Assembly: GCF_000732485.2 (NCBI RefSeq)
Contig: NZ_JAQV02000024.1
Span: 62,001 to 126,000, forward strand
Source of the DNA: Bacillus sp. SJS
Lineage (GTDB): Bacteria; Bacillota; Bacilli; Bacillales; Bacillaceae
DNA: 64,000 nt
Reading direction: 5' to 3'
In this document: piece by piece, positions 1 through 7,849 of the stretch
How the letters are laid out: every line of letters begins with the position of its first letter
Numbering within the stretch: position 1 is the stretch's first letter
Translations under genes and position numbers: made by a program
Notes under the pieces: model-generated
The model's input: the letters and a program-made list of their open reading frames with translations, nothing else
Told to the model about the DNA's origin: nothing
Databases searched by the model: none

Positions 1-48
1 GACAATTGCAAAATCATCCTTCAGATCGATGATGACCCCTCGTTTCAT
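1..48 (-). CDS. rsgI: RsgI anti-sigma-I factor, N-terminal fragment
   Basis: Only the first 16 codons are inside the window. They read MKRGVIIDLKDDFAIV, which resembles the start of the RsgI N-terminal domain, the part that binds and restrains sigma-I in bacilli. The ATG overlaps the sigI stop codon (ATGA), as expected for a translationally coupled sigI-rsgI operon. The membrane segment and extracellular sensor domain that define RsgI lie beyond the window edge, so the name rests on this short stretch and on the sigI neighbour. Confidence 0.8.
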   Translation of the reverse strand, partial: MKRGVIIDLKDDFAIV

Positions 49-800
49 GCTTCAAGCACTCCTTTAATGTAATCCTTAAGATAAAGATAGTCCCCAGTCA
101 TAATAACGGCCATGGCGATAATGTACTTTCTATTCCGTTCCACGGTTTTTCGGCTAACGGAAACAAGTTTTTCCAGCTGCTTGACCGGGAGCTGTTTTTT
201 CTGAAAAAGAATTTTTACTAATTCATCATGCTCAACAAGTATTTGCGCAACTTGAATTGCATTCTGCCTTGCATCAATATGCTTTGGAGAATGATCAATC
301 AGGTCCGCAATGGTCAAGCTGAATTCTTTAAGGACTCCCTGAAAATGGAGGATCTCTTCTTTCCTGTGTTCCTGTTCTACTAACTTTTGATATTCATCAA
401 TGGATAAATCCGCTTCAATTTTACTTTGGGATGCTTCTCCCTCTTCATGTTCCTGCAAATCCATATTGACGGTTTGTGCATTTCGGGCTTCTTTACGGAT
501 ATAATCAATCACTTTTCTCTTAATGATCAGTTCTGCAAATGCAAGGAGTGAGTTTCCCCGCTCTGTTGAATACTTTTCAATGGCTTCATTGAAGGCGATT
601 AATCCTATACTGAATTCATCATCTGTTTCGTCTATGTACCTTTTGCAAACAGATGAAACGGTCTTTGCAATAAAGGGTTTATATTGGTCGATCAATTTAT
701 TTTGCAAATCCAAATCTCCATTTTGGATTTTGAACACGCTGTCTTCTAGTGTATTTTTTTTCCTGCCATATTTGAATAAAAGGCTGAGCAACGGTTTCAC
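45..800 (-). CDS. sigI: RNA polymerase sigma factor SigI
   Basis: Alternative sigma factor of 251 residues, the usual SigI length. Residues about 25-110 form a sigma-70 region-2-like block (QYKPFIAKTVSSVCKRYID, then DEFSIGLIAFNEAIEKY), nearly identical to B. subtilis SigI as I know it. The C-terminal part carries the helix-turn-helix (KQLEKLVSVSRKTVERNRKY). In bacilli SigI responds to heat and cell-wall or iron stress and is held by the membrane protein RsgI, whose gene follows with a 4-base overlap. The start is GTG at 800; the ribosome-binding sequence GAGGTG sits very close to it, so a TTG three codons later is an alternative. No convincing sigma-I promoter was found upstream. Confidence 0.95.
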   Translation of the reverse strand: MKPLLSLLFKYGRKKNTLEDSVFKIQNGDLDLQNKLIDQYKPFIAKTVSSVCKRYIDETDDEFSIGLIAFNEAIEKYSTERGNSLLAFAELIIKRKVIDYIRKEARNAQTVNMDLQEHEEGEASQSKIEADLSIDEYQKLVEQEHRKEEILHFQGVLKEFSLTIADLIDHSPKHIDARQNAIQVAQILVEHDELVKILFQKKQLPVKQLEKLVSVSRKTVERNRKYIIAMAVIMTGDYLYLKDYIKGVLEA

Positions 801-844
801 CTCAGTTTCTCCCGATCATACTGCGTTAATCATAGCTAAATTAT

Positions 845-1460
845 GAATAGAGCGCAAAGGAAGAAATTTGGAATTATCTATATAACCCGCACCAATGCTT
901 GATACAGCCCTTTTTCACAGACGAAAAAACATGGATTCAAAAGACATCTTTACATCATTTCAGCCATTTTTTTATCAAAAGCCTACTGTATAAGGGGTTT
1001 CGTATGGTTTTGTTACTGTAATGTAACTTTAATGAAATATTATTTCCTGAAAAGAGATTCACCGTGACCGTTCTGAATAGACACCAAAAAGGTTTAATTA
1101 CCCACGACTAATGACACACATACTATATCCTTTAAATGACGTTTTCACCTCCTACTAATACGTTTCGCCCTTTATAGACTGTTTAAGGGGGAGACCTGAA
1201 AAAAACTTTTCTTTTGAGTCTAAATACCCGATGAAGTCTGTTTTAAAAAACTTTCAAAACTCTTTCGTACGTTGAGTTTCCGGATACCGTAATAGATTTG
1301 TAACAAAACAAGCCACAAGAATGGAGCTGTTATCGGGAACGTGCTATTGGACAGGCAATCTTTCTGCCCTGTTATGTCTCACCCTTCCTGCTGCTTCAAG
1401 AACCAGTAAGACGCCCCCCCTTCAGACAGACTGTCCATTGCCAAAGCACCAATGAGGCAA
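845..1460. other. AT-rich intergenic gap without a supported gene
   Basis: About 600 bases between sigI and the terC terminator. No open reading frame with a plausible start and codon usage is visible on either strand. The sigI promoter should lie in the part near 845-1050. There is a small inverted repeat GTTAC-N6-GTAAC at 1012-1027 and a Shine-Dalgarno-like AGGAGG on the minus strand near 1148-1153 that leads into only a 16-codon frame. Nothing here could be assigned a function. Confidence 0.5.
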
Positions 1461-1503
1461 AATAAAACCCCAAGATCACTCATACCGCGAGCGTTCTTGG
1501 GGC
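1461..1503 (-). terminator. Rho-independent terminator of terC
   Basis: The perfect 8-bp arms CCCCAAGA and TCTTGGGG (1468-1475 and 1495-1502) are followed on the minus strand by TTTTATTTT. The hairpin lies about 40 bases past the terC stop. Confidence 0.8.
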
Positions 1504-1542
1504 CGTTTTTCTCAATTGGTTTTTTAAAAACAAATCCTTTTT

Positions 1543-2340
1543 TTATTCATTTTCTGCTCTTTTTAATGGTTCTGAATCCTCTTCATCTTGGACTTCAACG
1601 TCTTTGGATAGGAACCATCCTCCGACGGCAATTCCCGCTAATACTGTCCAGAAAATACCCTTCCAAAGCGGAGATTCAATAAAATGTTTAGAAATGACAT
1701 TTATTTCAGGATGAGCCAATGTATATAATGCAAGCTTAACCCCTACCCAGCCGACAATTAAGAAGGCTGCAGATTCCAGGTTGGGCTTCTTTTTAAGCAA
1801 TTTAACAAACGCATTCGCGGCAAATCTCATAATCACAACACCGATTAATCCACCGGCTAGAATGATTAAAAACTGTCCCCCGTCTAACCCGCCAATCTCA
1901 GGAAGGTTCGTAGGAGATAGCGTGACAGCCAAAGCAACTGCTGCCAAAATTGAATCTACAGCAAATGCCAGGTCTGCCAATTCAACTTTTAAGACAGTTC
2001 CCCAAAAACCAGATTGCTTTTTCGGGTTGCTTATTTCAGCATCATCTTTCTTTAAAACATGTTTTTTCACTAAATGATTAATCGAAATGTACAGTAAGTA
2101 TAGAGCTCCAATAGCTTGTACCTGCCAAACGTTGACAAGGAATGAAATAGCAAATAACGCTCCAAATCTTAAAACAACAGCTCCGGCTAATCCATAAAAC
2201 AATGCTTTTTTACGCTGCTCTTCTGGTAAATGCTTGACCATTACAGCCATTACCAGAGCATTGTCTGCTGCCAGGATTCCTTCAAGAACGATTAGAATGA
2301 GCAGGACCCAGCCATACTCGAGAAACAATGATGCATCCAT
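1543..2340 (-). CDS. TerC-family integral membrane protein, probable Mn2+ exporter
   Basis: Protein of 265 residues with about seven to nine hydrophobic segments. It has the TerC hallmarks: an early EGILAADNALVMAVMV helix and a second ELADLAFAVDSILAAVAL helix, each with acidic residues inside the membrane. Family members (YkoY, YceF, MeeF/MeeY types) export manganese or help metalate exported enzymes. The start is ATG at 2340, behind AGGAGGAAG; an in-frame ATG at 2394 has no ribosome-binding site and lies in the leader. The gene is monocistronic and sits behind a yybP-ykoY Mn2+ riboswitch, which strongly supports a manganese role. Whether it is the YkoY or YceF orthologue cannot be settled here. 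Confidence 0.9.
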   Translation of the reverse strand: MDASLFLEYGWVLLILIVLEGILAADNALVMAVMVKHLPEEQRKKALFYGLAGAVVLRFGALFAISFLVNVWQVQAIGALYLLYISINHLVKKHVLKKDDAEISNPKKQSGFWGTVLKVELADLAFAVDSILAAVALAVTLSPTNLPEIGGLDGGQFLIILAGGLIGVVIMRFAANAFVKLLKKKPNLESAAFLIVGWVGVKLALYTLAHPEINVISKHFIESPLWKGIFWTVLAGIAVGGWFLSKDVEVQDEEDSEPLKRAENE

Positions 2341-2394
2341 ATTTTTTCTTCCTCCTAATGGGTTTTCCCCTCTCGGCGACCCATTAGCGGACAT

Positions 2395-2550
2395 AAAAAT
2401 AGACCTTTGCCGCTAATGGGCAAAGGTCTTGCTGAACATGGTTGATAAATCATGTCAACAAAGCCGATGGATACATATCCATGAATTGACGACTTTGTTT
2501 ACAGGTGCATGCACCTGACCGGCTACTCCCCTTTGACTGAGAGAGAATAC
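2395..2550 (-). ncRNA. yybP-ykoY manganese riboswitch with intrinsic terminator
   Basis: On the minus strand the leader contains the conserved blocks of this class in order: CAAAGGGGAGTAGC (about 2524-2537), CGTCAATT, GGCTTTGTTGACA, and CAAGACCTTTGCC (about 2419-2431). The P1 partner CCTTTG is also the 5' arm of an 11-bp terminator (AGACCTTTGCC with GGCAAAGGTCT, 2401-2429) ending in ATTTTT. Mn2+ binding would stabilise P1, block the terminator and switch terC on, as known for B. subtilis ykoY. Extra competing repeats downstream are described under findings. Confidence 0.95.
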
Positions 2551-2565
2551 TATTTTGTTATGTTC

Positions 2566-2594
2566 ATATTATCCTATCCTGGTAAACTTGTCAA
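2566..2594 (-). promoter_or_regulatory. Sigma-A promoter of the terC riboswitch transcript
   Basis: On the minus strand a perfect -35 TTGACA and a -10 TAATAT are separated by 17 bases. Transcription would start just upstream of the aptamer. Confidence 0.85.
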
Positions 2595-2680
2595 TCCATA
2601 ACATTGTCCGTTCTAAACAAAGAAGACTCGTACATACACTTTTTAATGACTCAAAAGGCGATAGGAAGGGTGCATAGGCG

Positions 2681-3460
2681 ATGAATTGGCTCGAAGCTGC
2701 CATACTTGGTTTGATCCAGGGATTGACTGAATTTTTGCCTGTCAGCAGTACTGGGCACTTATATCTCGGCCGTAAACTATTTGGACTTCAGGATGCCGGA
2801 CTATTTTTGGATACCATGCTCCATATTGGAACGTTCATTGCTCTGGTTGTCTTTTATAAAGATATTTTGTGGGAAATGGCTAAACGGCCATTCAGCAGGA
2901 TCGTATTTCTTTTAGCCGCAGGAACCATCCCTGCTGTTGCTGCAGGTCTTTTATTCAAAGATTTTTTTGATGGAATCTCCAAAACCGGAATGACAATTGG
3001 CTGGGAGTTTATATTCACAGCCGTATTTCTTCTATATGCTGATCAGATAAAAAAAGGGGATCGCAAACTGGACGATCTCAATCTTTCAGATGCTATATGG
3101 ATCGGTTCATTTCAGGCACTGGCTATTTTCCCTGCTGTATCCCGCTCTGGTCTGACCATCGCAGGAGCTCTTATGAGGGGAATTGATAAAAAGACGGCTG
3201 CCTATTTTTCCTTCCTGCTTTCTATTCCAGCTGTTTTTGGCGCTTTGCTATTCCAGCTCAAGGATTTGGCAGAATATACAGGGCCTTCCATCGGTTTTCC
3301 CTCTATGCTGATTGCTACTACAACTTCAGCTATTTTTGGGTATTTGGCTGTCGCTTTCATGATTAGTTTTGTCAAGAAACATTCCTTGAAGTGGTTTGCG
3401 CTATATGTTTTTGGATTGGGAGCGGGGATTTTGCTTCTTCAGGGGTTAAAAATCTTTTAG
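2681..3460 (+). CDS. uppP: Undecaprenyl-diphosphatase UppP (BacA family)
   Basis: Membrane enzyme of 259 residues that removes a phosphate from undecaprenyl diphosphate to recycle the lipid carrier for peptidoglycan and teichoic acid synthesis. The two signature stretches are present: QGLTEFLPVSSTGH near residues 13-26, with the catalytic glutamate and serines, and PAVSRSGLTIAGAL near 150, with the essential arginine and serine. About seven to eight hydrophobic helices cover the rest. Loss or gain of this family alters bacitracin sensitivity. The ribosome-binding site (GGAAGG) is about ten bases before ATG. It is a single gene, divergent from terC. Confidence 0.96.
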   Translation: MNWLEAAILGLIQGLTEFLPVSSTGHLYLGRKLFGLQDAGLFLDTMLHIGTFIALVVFYKDILWEMAKRPFSRIVFLLAAGTIPAVAAGLLFKDFFDGISKTGMTIGWEFIFTAVFLLYADQIKKGDRKLDDLNLSDAIWIGSFQALAIFPAVSRSGLTIAGALMRGIDKKTAAYFSFLLSIPAVFGALLFQLKDLAEYTGPSIGFPSMLIATTTSAIFGYLAVAFMISFVKKHSLKWFALYVFGLGAGILLLQGLKIF

Positions 3461-3595
3461 GATGTCTTGGCAGAAGGCTGTTTTCTCAAAGAGCTGCTTA
3501 AAATGATTCGGTGCCGTGTTTTTAAGATTCCAGCTGTATACTTGGGAAATGCAGTCTCCCCCTTCTGTTCCCAAAAAAAACAATCCTGAGGAGAA

Positions 3596-3636
3596 AAATG
3601 AAACCCAAGTTCACGTAGAGAGCTTGAGTTTCATTT
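3596..3636 (-). terminator. Terminator of the aldehyde dehydrogenase operon
   Basis: The arms AAATGAAACTCAAG and CTTGGGTTTCATTT (one G-U pair) are followed by TTC on the minus strand. Because the arms are A/T-flanked on both sides, the hairpin could also act for the plus strand after uppP. Confidence 0.65.
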
Positions 3637-3680
3637 CTAACATTTTTATTCTGCAGGGCTTTCCTTACTGCCCATTCTTG

Positions 3681-5207
3681 TTATTTAGATTGTTTCATAA
3701 TTTCCCGATATGCTTTCGCTGCGGCTTTCCAGTTTTTATCGGACCCGAACACAGTTTGGAATAGAACTTTATATGGTTTGTATTTCCCGCGGTACGGATA
3801 CCATTGAATTTCGGAGCTGCGTTTCCCCGTGTCCGTCATAACGGACTTCTCATGGCAGAAGATTCTCAGGCCGCCTTCCCCATGATACCGGCCAATTCCG
3901 CTTTGCTTCGCCCCTCCGAATGGGAGATTGGGATTCATAACGGTCAGCATAACATCATTTACAACCGCATTTCCCGTAACAAGCTTCGATACTACCCGTT
4001 CAGCCCTCTCAATATCTGACGACCAGACGCTCGCATTCAAGCCATAAACCGTCCCATTTGCAAGCTCAACGGCTTCTTCTTCCGTATCAAAAGGCATAAT
4101 CGGCATGACCGGGCCGAATGTTTCCTCCTGCATGATCTCCATATCCTGATCAACGTCAATCAGAACCATAGGTTTTATAAACATGCTGTCCTCTTCCCAT
4201 TCCGCCGGGATGCTGCCCGCTGCAAGTTTAGCTCCATTGTTCACTGCATCAGCGACCTGCTTCTTGACAACGTCAACCTGATGCGGGAAAGTCATGGATC
4301 CAATATCATCATTTAAAGAGGATCCCTGCTTCAACTTCATGGTCAGCTCCTGTACTTTCCTCACAAATGTCTGATAAACTGCACGCTGCACGTAAACCCT
4401 TTCCGTACTCATGCATACCTGGCCGCTATTTGTAAATGCTCCCCACACTGCCGCTTTTGCTGCCCTGTCGAGGTTCGCATCATCAAATACAATCAGCGGA
4501 TCTTTCCCCCCCAGTTCCAGAGTTGTTGGAATAAGATCCTTTGCAGCCTGCTCCTGAATTATTTTCCCGGTTTTAACAGAGCCGGTAAAAAAGATATAAT
4601 CCGGTTTTTCCTTCACAAGCGCTTCTCCCAGTTCCTTGCCGCCCTGCGCGACCTGAACAATACCTCCCGGGAATCCCGCTTCCTTAAATAACAGCTCAAT
4701 CAGTTTCCCAGTTAGCGGGGTTATTTCGGAAGGCTTTAAAATGACCGAGTTTCCCCCTGCGAGCGCGCTCAATACCGGGACCATCGCCAGCTGAAGCGGG
4801 TAATTCCATGGTGAAATGATCAGAACCGTTCCTCTAGCCATATATTCAATGTAGCTTTTCTTGCCCCAAAAAAGGACGGGGGTTGTCTGGTTTTGCCTCC
4901 CCAATACGGTTTCGGCTGTTTTCTCCAGATGCTGGATCGAGTCAATAACCGGCATAATATCAGTAGCAAGCGCCTCCGCTTTCGGTTTCCCCGTATCCGC
5001 ATGAATGATTGTCGTGATTTGGTCCAGTTTTGAAGCCATAAGCAGGCGAAGCGTTTTATAGTAAGCAAGCCTCTCTTTTAATGATTTATCCTGCCACTCT
5101 TTTTGGGCGTGCTCTGCCTGTTGGAAAATCCGTCCAGCTTCACTCAGCTGAACCTCCTCGATTTCTTTAATCTCAGAACCTGTTGCAGGGTTAATGGCTT
5201 TAAGCAT
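3681..5207 (-). CDS. NAD(P)-dependent aldehyde dehydrogenase
   Basis: ALDH-superfamily enzyme of about 508 residues that oxidises an aldehyde to the acid. The catalytic cysteine lies in NSGQVCMSTERV, the general-base glutamate in LELGGKDP, and the Rossmann glycines in FTGSVKTG. The tail after GIGRYHGEGG (about 60 residues, basic and aromatic, PYRGKYKPYK) is longer than in typical soluble ALDHs and resembles the class 3 / membrane-associated branch. ATG at 5207 is preferred because AAGGAGGAG precedes it; the ATG at 5228 overlaps that site. The gene overlaps the end of the upstream reductase gene by 8 bases, so the two are co-translated. The substrate is unknown; a long-chain or terpenoid aldehyde is an inference from the partner. 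Confidence 0.9.
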   Translation of the reverse strand: MLKAINPATGSEIKEIEEVQLSEAGRIFQQAEHAQKEWQDKSLKERLAYYKTLRLLMASKLDQITTIIHADTGKPKAEALATDIMPVIDSIQHLEKTAETVLGRQNQTTPVLFWGKKSYIEYMARGTVLIISPWNYPLQLAMVPVLSALAGGNSVILKPSEITPLTGKLIELLFKEAGFPGGIVQVAQGGKELGEALVKEKPDYIFFTGSVKTGKIIQEQAAKDLIPTTLELGGKDPLIVFDDANLDRAAKAAVWGAFTNSGQVCMSTERVYVQRAVYQTFVRKVQELTMKLKQGSSLNDDIGSMTFPHQVDVVKKQVADAVNNGAKLAAGSIPAEWEEDSMFIKPMVLIDVDQDMEIMQEETFGPVMPIMPFDTEEEAVELANGTVYGLNASVWSSDIERAERVVSKLVTGNAVVNDVMLTVMNPNLPFGGAKQSGIGRYHGEGGLRIFCHEKSVMTDTGKRSSEIQWYPYRGKYKPYKVLFQTVFGSDKNWKAAAKAYREIMKQSK

Positions 5208-6267
5208 GAATTTTCTCCTCCTTGGCAAATTGGGTTTCTTTATAGTAATGAACGAGTTTATGTCCGTATTCCCTTATATTTGGACAATCAATCCCTGACC
5301 CTTCCAAATGGTGCAGTAAATTGGAGCAGTCATAGCGCACATCATACTGAAAGTAATCGAGGGCTTCTTTGCGAGTGCCGAGCCAATTGCAAACAGCCTT
5401 CGAAGACAGGCCTAATTTTGCAGCACCGGGAGAAATGCTCCCCTTGGTTTTCCTGTTCAGCAGCTCTTTTAAAAAGAGATCATACAGTTCGCCAATTGTT
5501 CCGGGGTTCGGATCTGTCACATGGAACGTATGGCCCGCAGCCTCTTTCCTTAAAGATAAATAGAGGACCGCGCTCACCAGAAAGTCGACAGGCACCGTAT
5601 TAAACAATACATTCCCCTTCCCTATTCTTGGTGTAGCAGGAAGGAACTTAAGCTTACTGAACATATTGAGCATATAATAGGGGCCATCAAACTTACTTGT
5701 TTCACCTGTTTTCGAATTCCCGGTGACAATACCAGGTCTGATAATAACAACCGGCATTTTATTCATCCGTGTTCTGACGAGTTTTTCGGCCAGATACTTC
5801 GTTGATTCATAATGGTTTTTGAAGCTATGCCGATTCTCTAAATCCTCTTCAAAAACTTCTCCTGTCCTCTTGCCGGACACATAAGCGGTACTGAAGTATG
5901 TAAAGCATTCCAAGTTGAGTGTAAGCGCCCATTCTATAACATTCTCTGTCCCTGTTACATTTACCTTTTTTGCAAATTCCTCATCTACACCCAGGTCATA
6001 TATAGCTGCCAGATGAAAAACATGAGTTACTTCCTGCTCAAGACCCTTTAAAATGGCTGGGTTTATATTCAAACCTTCTTTTGTTATATCTCCAGTTACA
6101 GCCTCTGCCTTACCTGCTGCAAGGAGATTAAGTTCTTCGTTTGCACGCTCCGCAAATTCCGGCAGCACCAGCACATAATAATAATCGAAAAGATTTTGCT
6201 GAACGGCTTCTTTAATTAATTCCCTGGATATGAAGCCCGGGAAACCTGTAATGAAACATTTTTTCAT
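5200..6267 (-). CDS. Extended SDR-family NAD(P)-dependent reductase/dehydratase
   Basis: Protein of 355 residues with an N-terminal nucleotide-binding motif (ITGFPGFISREL, residues 7-18), HVFHLAAIYD and STAYVSG strands, and the catalytic YxxxK pair in YESTKYLAEK. The overall pattern fits the NAD_binding_4 / male-sterility branch, which includes fatty acyl-CoA and thioester reductases, rather than sugar epimerases. It is the first gene of a two-gene operon with an aldehyde dehydrogenase, which hints at an aldehyde intermediate passed between them. The start is ATG at 6267 with GGAGGG upstream. The exact substrate cannot be named. Confidence 0.8.
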   Translation of the reverse strand: MKKCFITGFPGFISRELIKEAVQQNLFDYYYVLVLPEFAERANEELNLLAAGKAEAVTGDITKEGLNINPAILKGLEQEVTHVFHLAAIYDLGVDEEFAKKVNVTGTENVIEWALTLNLECFTYFSTAYVSGKRTGEVFEEDLENRHSFKNHYESTKYLAEKLVRTRMNKMPVVIIRPGIVTGNSKTGETSKFDGPYYMLNMFSKLKFLPATPRIGKGNVLFNTVPVDFLVSAVLYLSLRKEAAGHTFHVTDPNPGTIGELYDLFLKELLNRKTKGSISPGAAKLGLSSKAVCNWLGTRKEALDYFQYDVRYDCSNLLHHLEGSGIDCPNIREYGHKLVHYYKETQFAKEEKIHA

Positions 6268-6376
6268 GTTGTTCCCTCCTCTTCCTGATTTTGCATATTT
6301 TTTTATTCATCATACCATGTGAACGTATACAAACTAGAACTATAAAATGAAACCTCAATCAGGAGGATTCACTTAG

Positions 6377-6460
6377 ATGATGCATTCAGGAATAAATGAC
6401 CGAGGAGGAAAAATGTATGCATACGATGTGGAAGGGTTCCATTCGGTTTGGCTTAGTTAA
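6377..6460 (+). CDS. Candidate 27-codon upstream ORF overlapping the ku start
   Basis: ATG at 6377 (with a second at 6380) follows CAGGAGG by ten bases and opens a frame ending at TAA 6458-6460. It encodes a 27-residue peptide starting MMHSGINDRGGK. It overlaps the first 44 bases of ku in another frame. The ribosome-binding site is as strong as that of ku itself, so it could be translated and affect ku initiation. There is no homology evidence; it may simply be a chance ORF. Confidence 0.35.
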   Translation: MMHSGINDRGGKMYAYDVEGFHSVWLS

Positions 6461-7277
6461 CATTCCAGTGAAGCTCTATGCAGCAACGGAGGATAAAGAC
6501 GTAAAATTAAGAAGTCTTCATAAAGAATGCCATACACCAATCAAATATGAAAAAAAATGCCCGAATTGCGACCGTGAACTGGAAGCAGATGACATCGTCA
6601 AAGGATATGAATATGTGAAAGGAAAATTTGTCATTTTATCAGAAGAAGATTTAAAGGATATGAAGGAGGAGCATGCAGATAAGGCCGTTGAGATTGTTGA
6701 TTTTGTAAAACTGGAAGATATTGATCCCATCTACTTCAACAGGAGTTATTTCTTAGGTCCTGGAGATAACGGTTCAAAGGCTTATGCTTTATTAAGGGAG
6801 GCCCTGAAGCAATCAGGAAAAATAGGGATTGCCGAAATGACCATTCGGTCCAAGCAGCAAATGGCTGTTGTCAGGGTTTATAAAAATTGCCTCGTTATGG
6901 AAACAATCCATTATCCTGATGAAGTCCGTTCTGCAGAAGAAGTCCCATCTGTTCCAGCACAAACTGATATACAGAAAAAAGAACTCGACACGGCTATGAT
7001 GCTGATTGATCAGCTCACAGCAGAGTTTGATCCGCAGCAGTACAAAGATGATTACAGAGAGGCTATGCTCCGCTTGATCCAAAGCAAAATCGATCAAAAT
7101 GAAGGGACTGCCGTTCCTGAAGATGCCCCAAGAGAAAATGTGGTCGATCTGATGAGCCAGCTTCAGGCAAGCATTGAAAAATCAAAACCGAAAAAAGCGA
7201 AGGAATCTGCAGCAGAATCCAATAAAGAACCCGCCTCAACAGGGAAAAAGATGCGGACAGCAAGGAAAAAGGCTTAA
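6417..7277 (+). CDS. ku: Non-homologous end-joining protein Ku
   Basis: Bacterial Ku homodimer subunit of 286 residues; it threads onto broken DNA ends and recruits LigD. The start MHTMWKGSIRFGLVNIPVKLYAA is the classic Ku N-terminus. The core beta-barrel runs to about residue 230 and ends with a lysine-rich tail (KPKKAKESAAES...KKMRTARKKA), which in bacterial Ku contributes to DNA binding and LigD stimulation. ATG 6417 is chosen because GAGGAGG is eight bases upstream; an ATG at 6396 in the same frame lies before that site. In B. subtilis the orthologue ykoV works with ykoU (ligD) in spores. The 3' end overlaps the opposite-strand HAD gene by four bases. Confidence 0.97.
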   Translation: MHTMWKGSIRFGLVNIPVKLYAATEDKDVKLRSLHKECHTPIKYEKKCPNCDRELEADDIVKGYEYVKGKFVILSEEDLKDMKEEHADKAVEIVDFVKLEDIDPIYFNRSYFLGPGDNGSKAYALLREALKQSGKIGIAEMTIRSKQQMAVVRVYKNCLVMETIHYPDEVRSAEEVPSVPAQTDIQKKELDTAMMLIDQLTAEFDPQQYKDDYREAMLRLIQSKIDQNEGTAVPEDAPRENVVDLMSQLQASIEKSKPKKAKESAAESNKEPASTGKKMRTARKKA

Positions 7278-7828
7278 TTTTTCAAAACAATCCATTGCGC
7301 CGCCTCCCAAAGCGTCGGAAATTGAGCTTCCCCCAAGCCGGGCTGATTGCCGATAAACAAAACATGAGTACCAGCGCCTTTTCCAGCTGACATATCCGGC
7401 TCCCGATCGCCGATCATGTAGGAGCGGGAAAGGTCGATTTTAAAGCGCTCAGCAAGCGAAAGAATCATTCCCGGCTCCGGTTTTCGGCAAAGACAGCCGC
7501 TGTTTGGAACGTGTGTGCAGCTCGCCGTTTCCTGGATGACTCCTCCTTTTTCAGCAATCTGGCGGATCATCTCATTGTGCACTTGATTCAGCTGGTACTC
7601 TGTCATAAACCCAAGTCCAACGCCGCCCTGATTGGTTACAACGTATACGAGGTAGCCGTGATCATTCAACAGTTTTACGGCCTCACCTGCACGGTCCAAA
7701 AGATAAAACTGATCTGGACGGTTTACAAATTTAACTCTGTCGGTCAGCACTTCATTTATGACCCCGTCCCGATCAAGAAATACAGCTTTTTTCAGTGATT
7801 TGGCTCCTTTCTTATTCCCGCTTCTCAC
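7274..7828 (-). CDS. HAD-IIIA phosphatase, GmhB-like
   Basis: HAD-superfamily phosphatase of up to 184 residues. Motif I is AVFLDRDGVIN with two catalytic aspartates, motif II is VVTNQGGV, and motif III/IV is KPEPGM...MIGDREPDM. A CTHVPNSGCLCRKP insert matches the zinc-binding loop of histidinol-phosphate and D-glycero-D-manno-heptose bisphosphate phosphatases. The start is uncertain: ATG 7828 lacks a ribosome-binding site, while AAAGGAG is ideally placed for a CTG at 7795, which would give LKKAVFLDRDG, the usual family start. It lies antisense between ku and ligD. The true substrate is unknown and a repair role is not established. Confidence 0.87.
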   Translation of the reverse strand: MRSGNKKGAKSLKKAVFLDRDGVINEVLTDRVKFVNRPDQFYLLDRAGEAVKLLNDHGYLVYVVTNQGGVGLGFMTEYQLNQVHNEMIRQIAEKGGVIQETASCTHVPNSGCLCRKPEPGMILSLAERFKIDLSRSYMIGDREPDMSAGKGAGTHVLFIGNQPGLGEAQFPTLWEAAQWIVLKN

Positions 7829-7849
7829 ATATTATCCGAGGTGATTTAA

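Noticed and set aside
1012-1027. Inverted repeat GTTAC-N6-GTAAC upstream of sigI
   Set aside because: Short and AT-rich, with no promoter or known binding consensus around it.
1105-1157. AGGAGG followed by a 16-codon frame on the minus strand
   Set aside because: The only start (GTG) overlaps the ribosome-binding sequence with no spacing, and the peptide is very short. Not supported as a gene.
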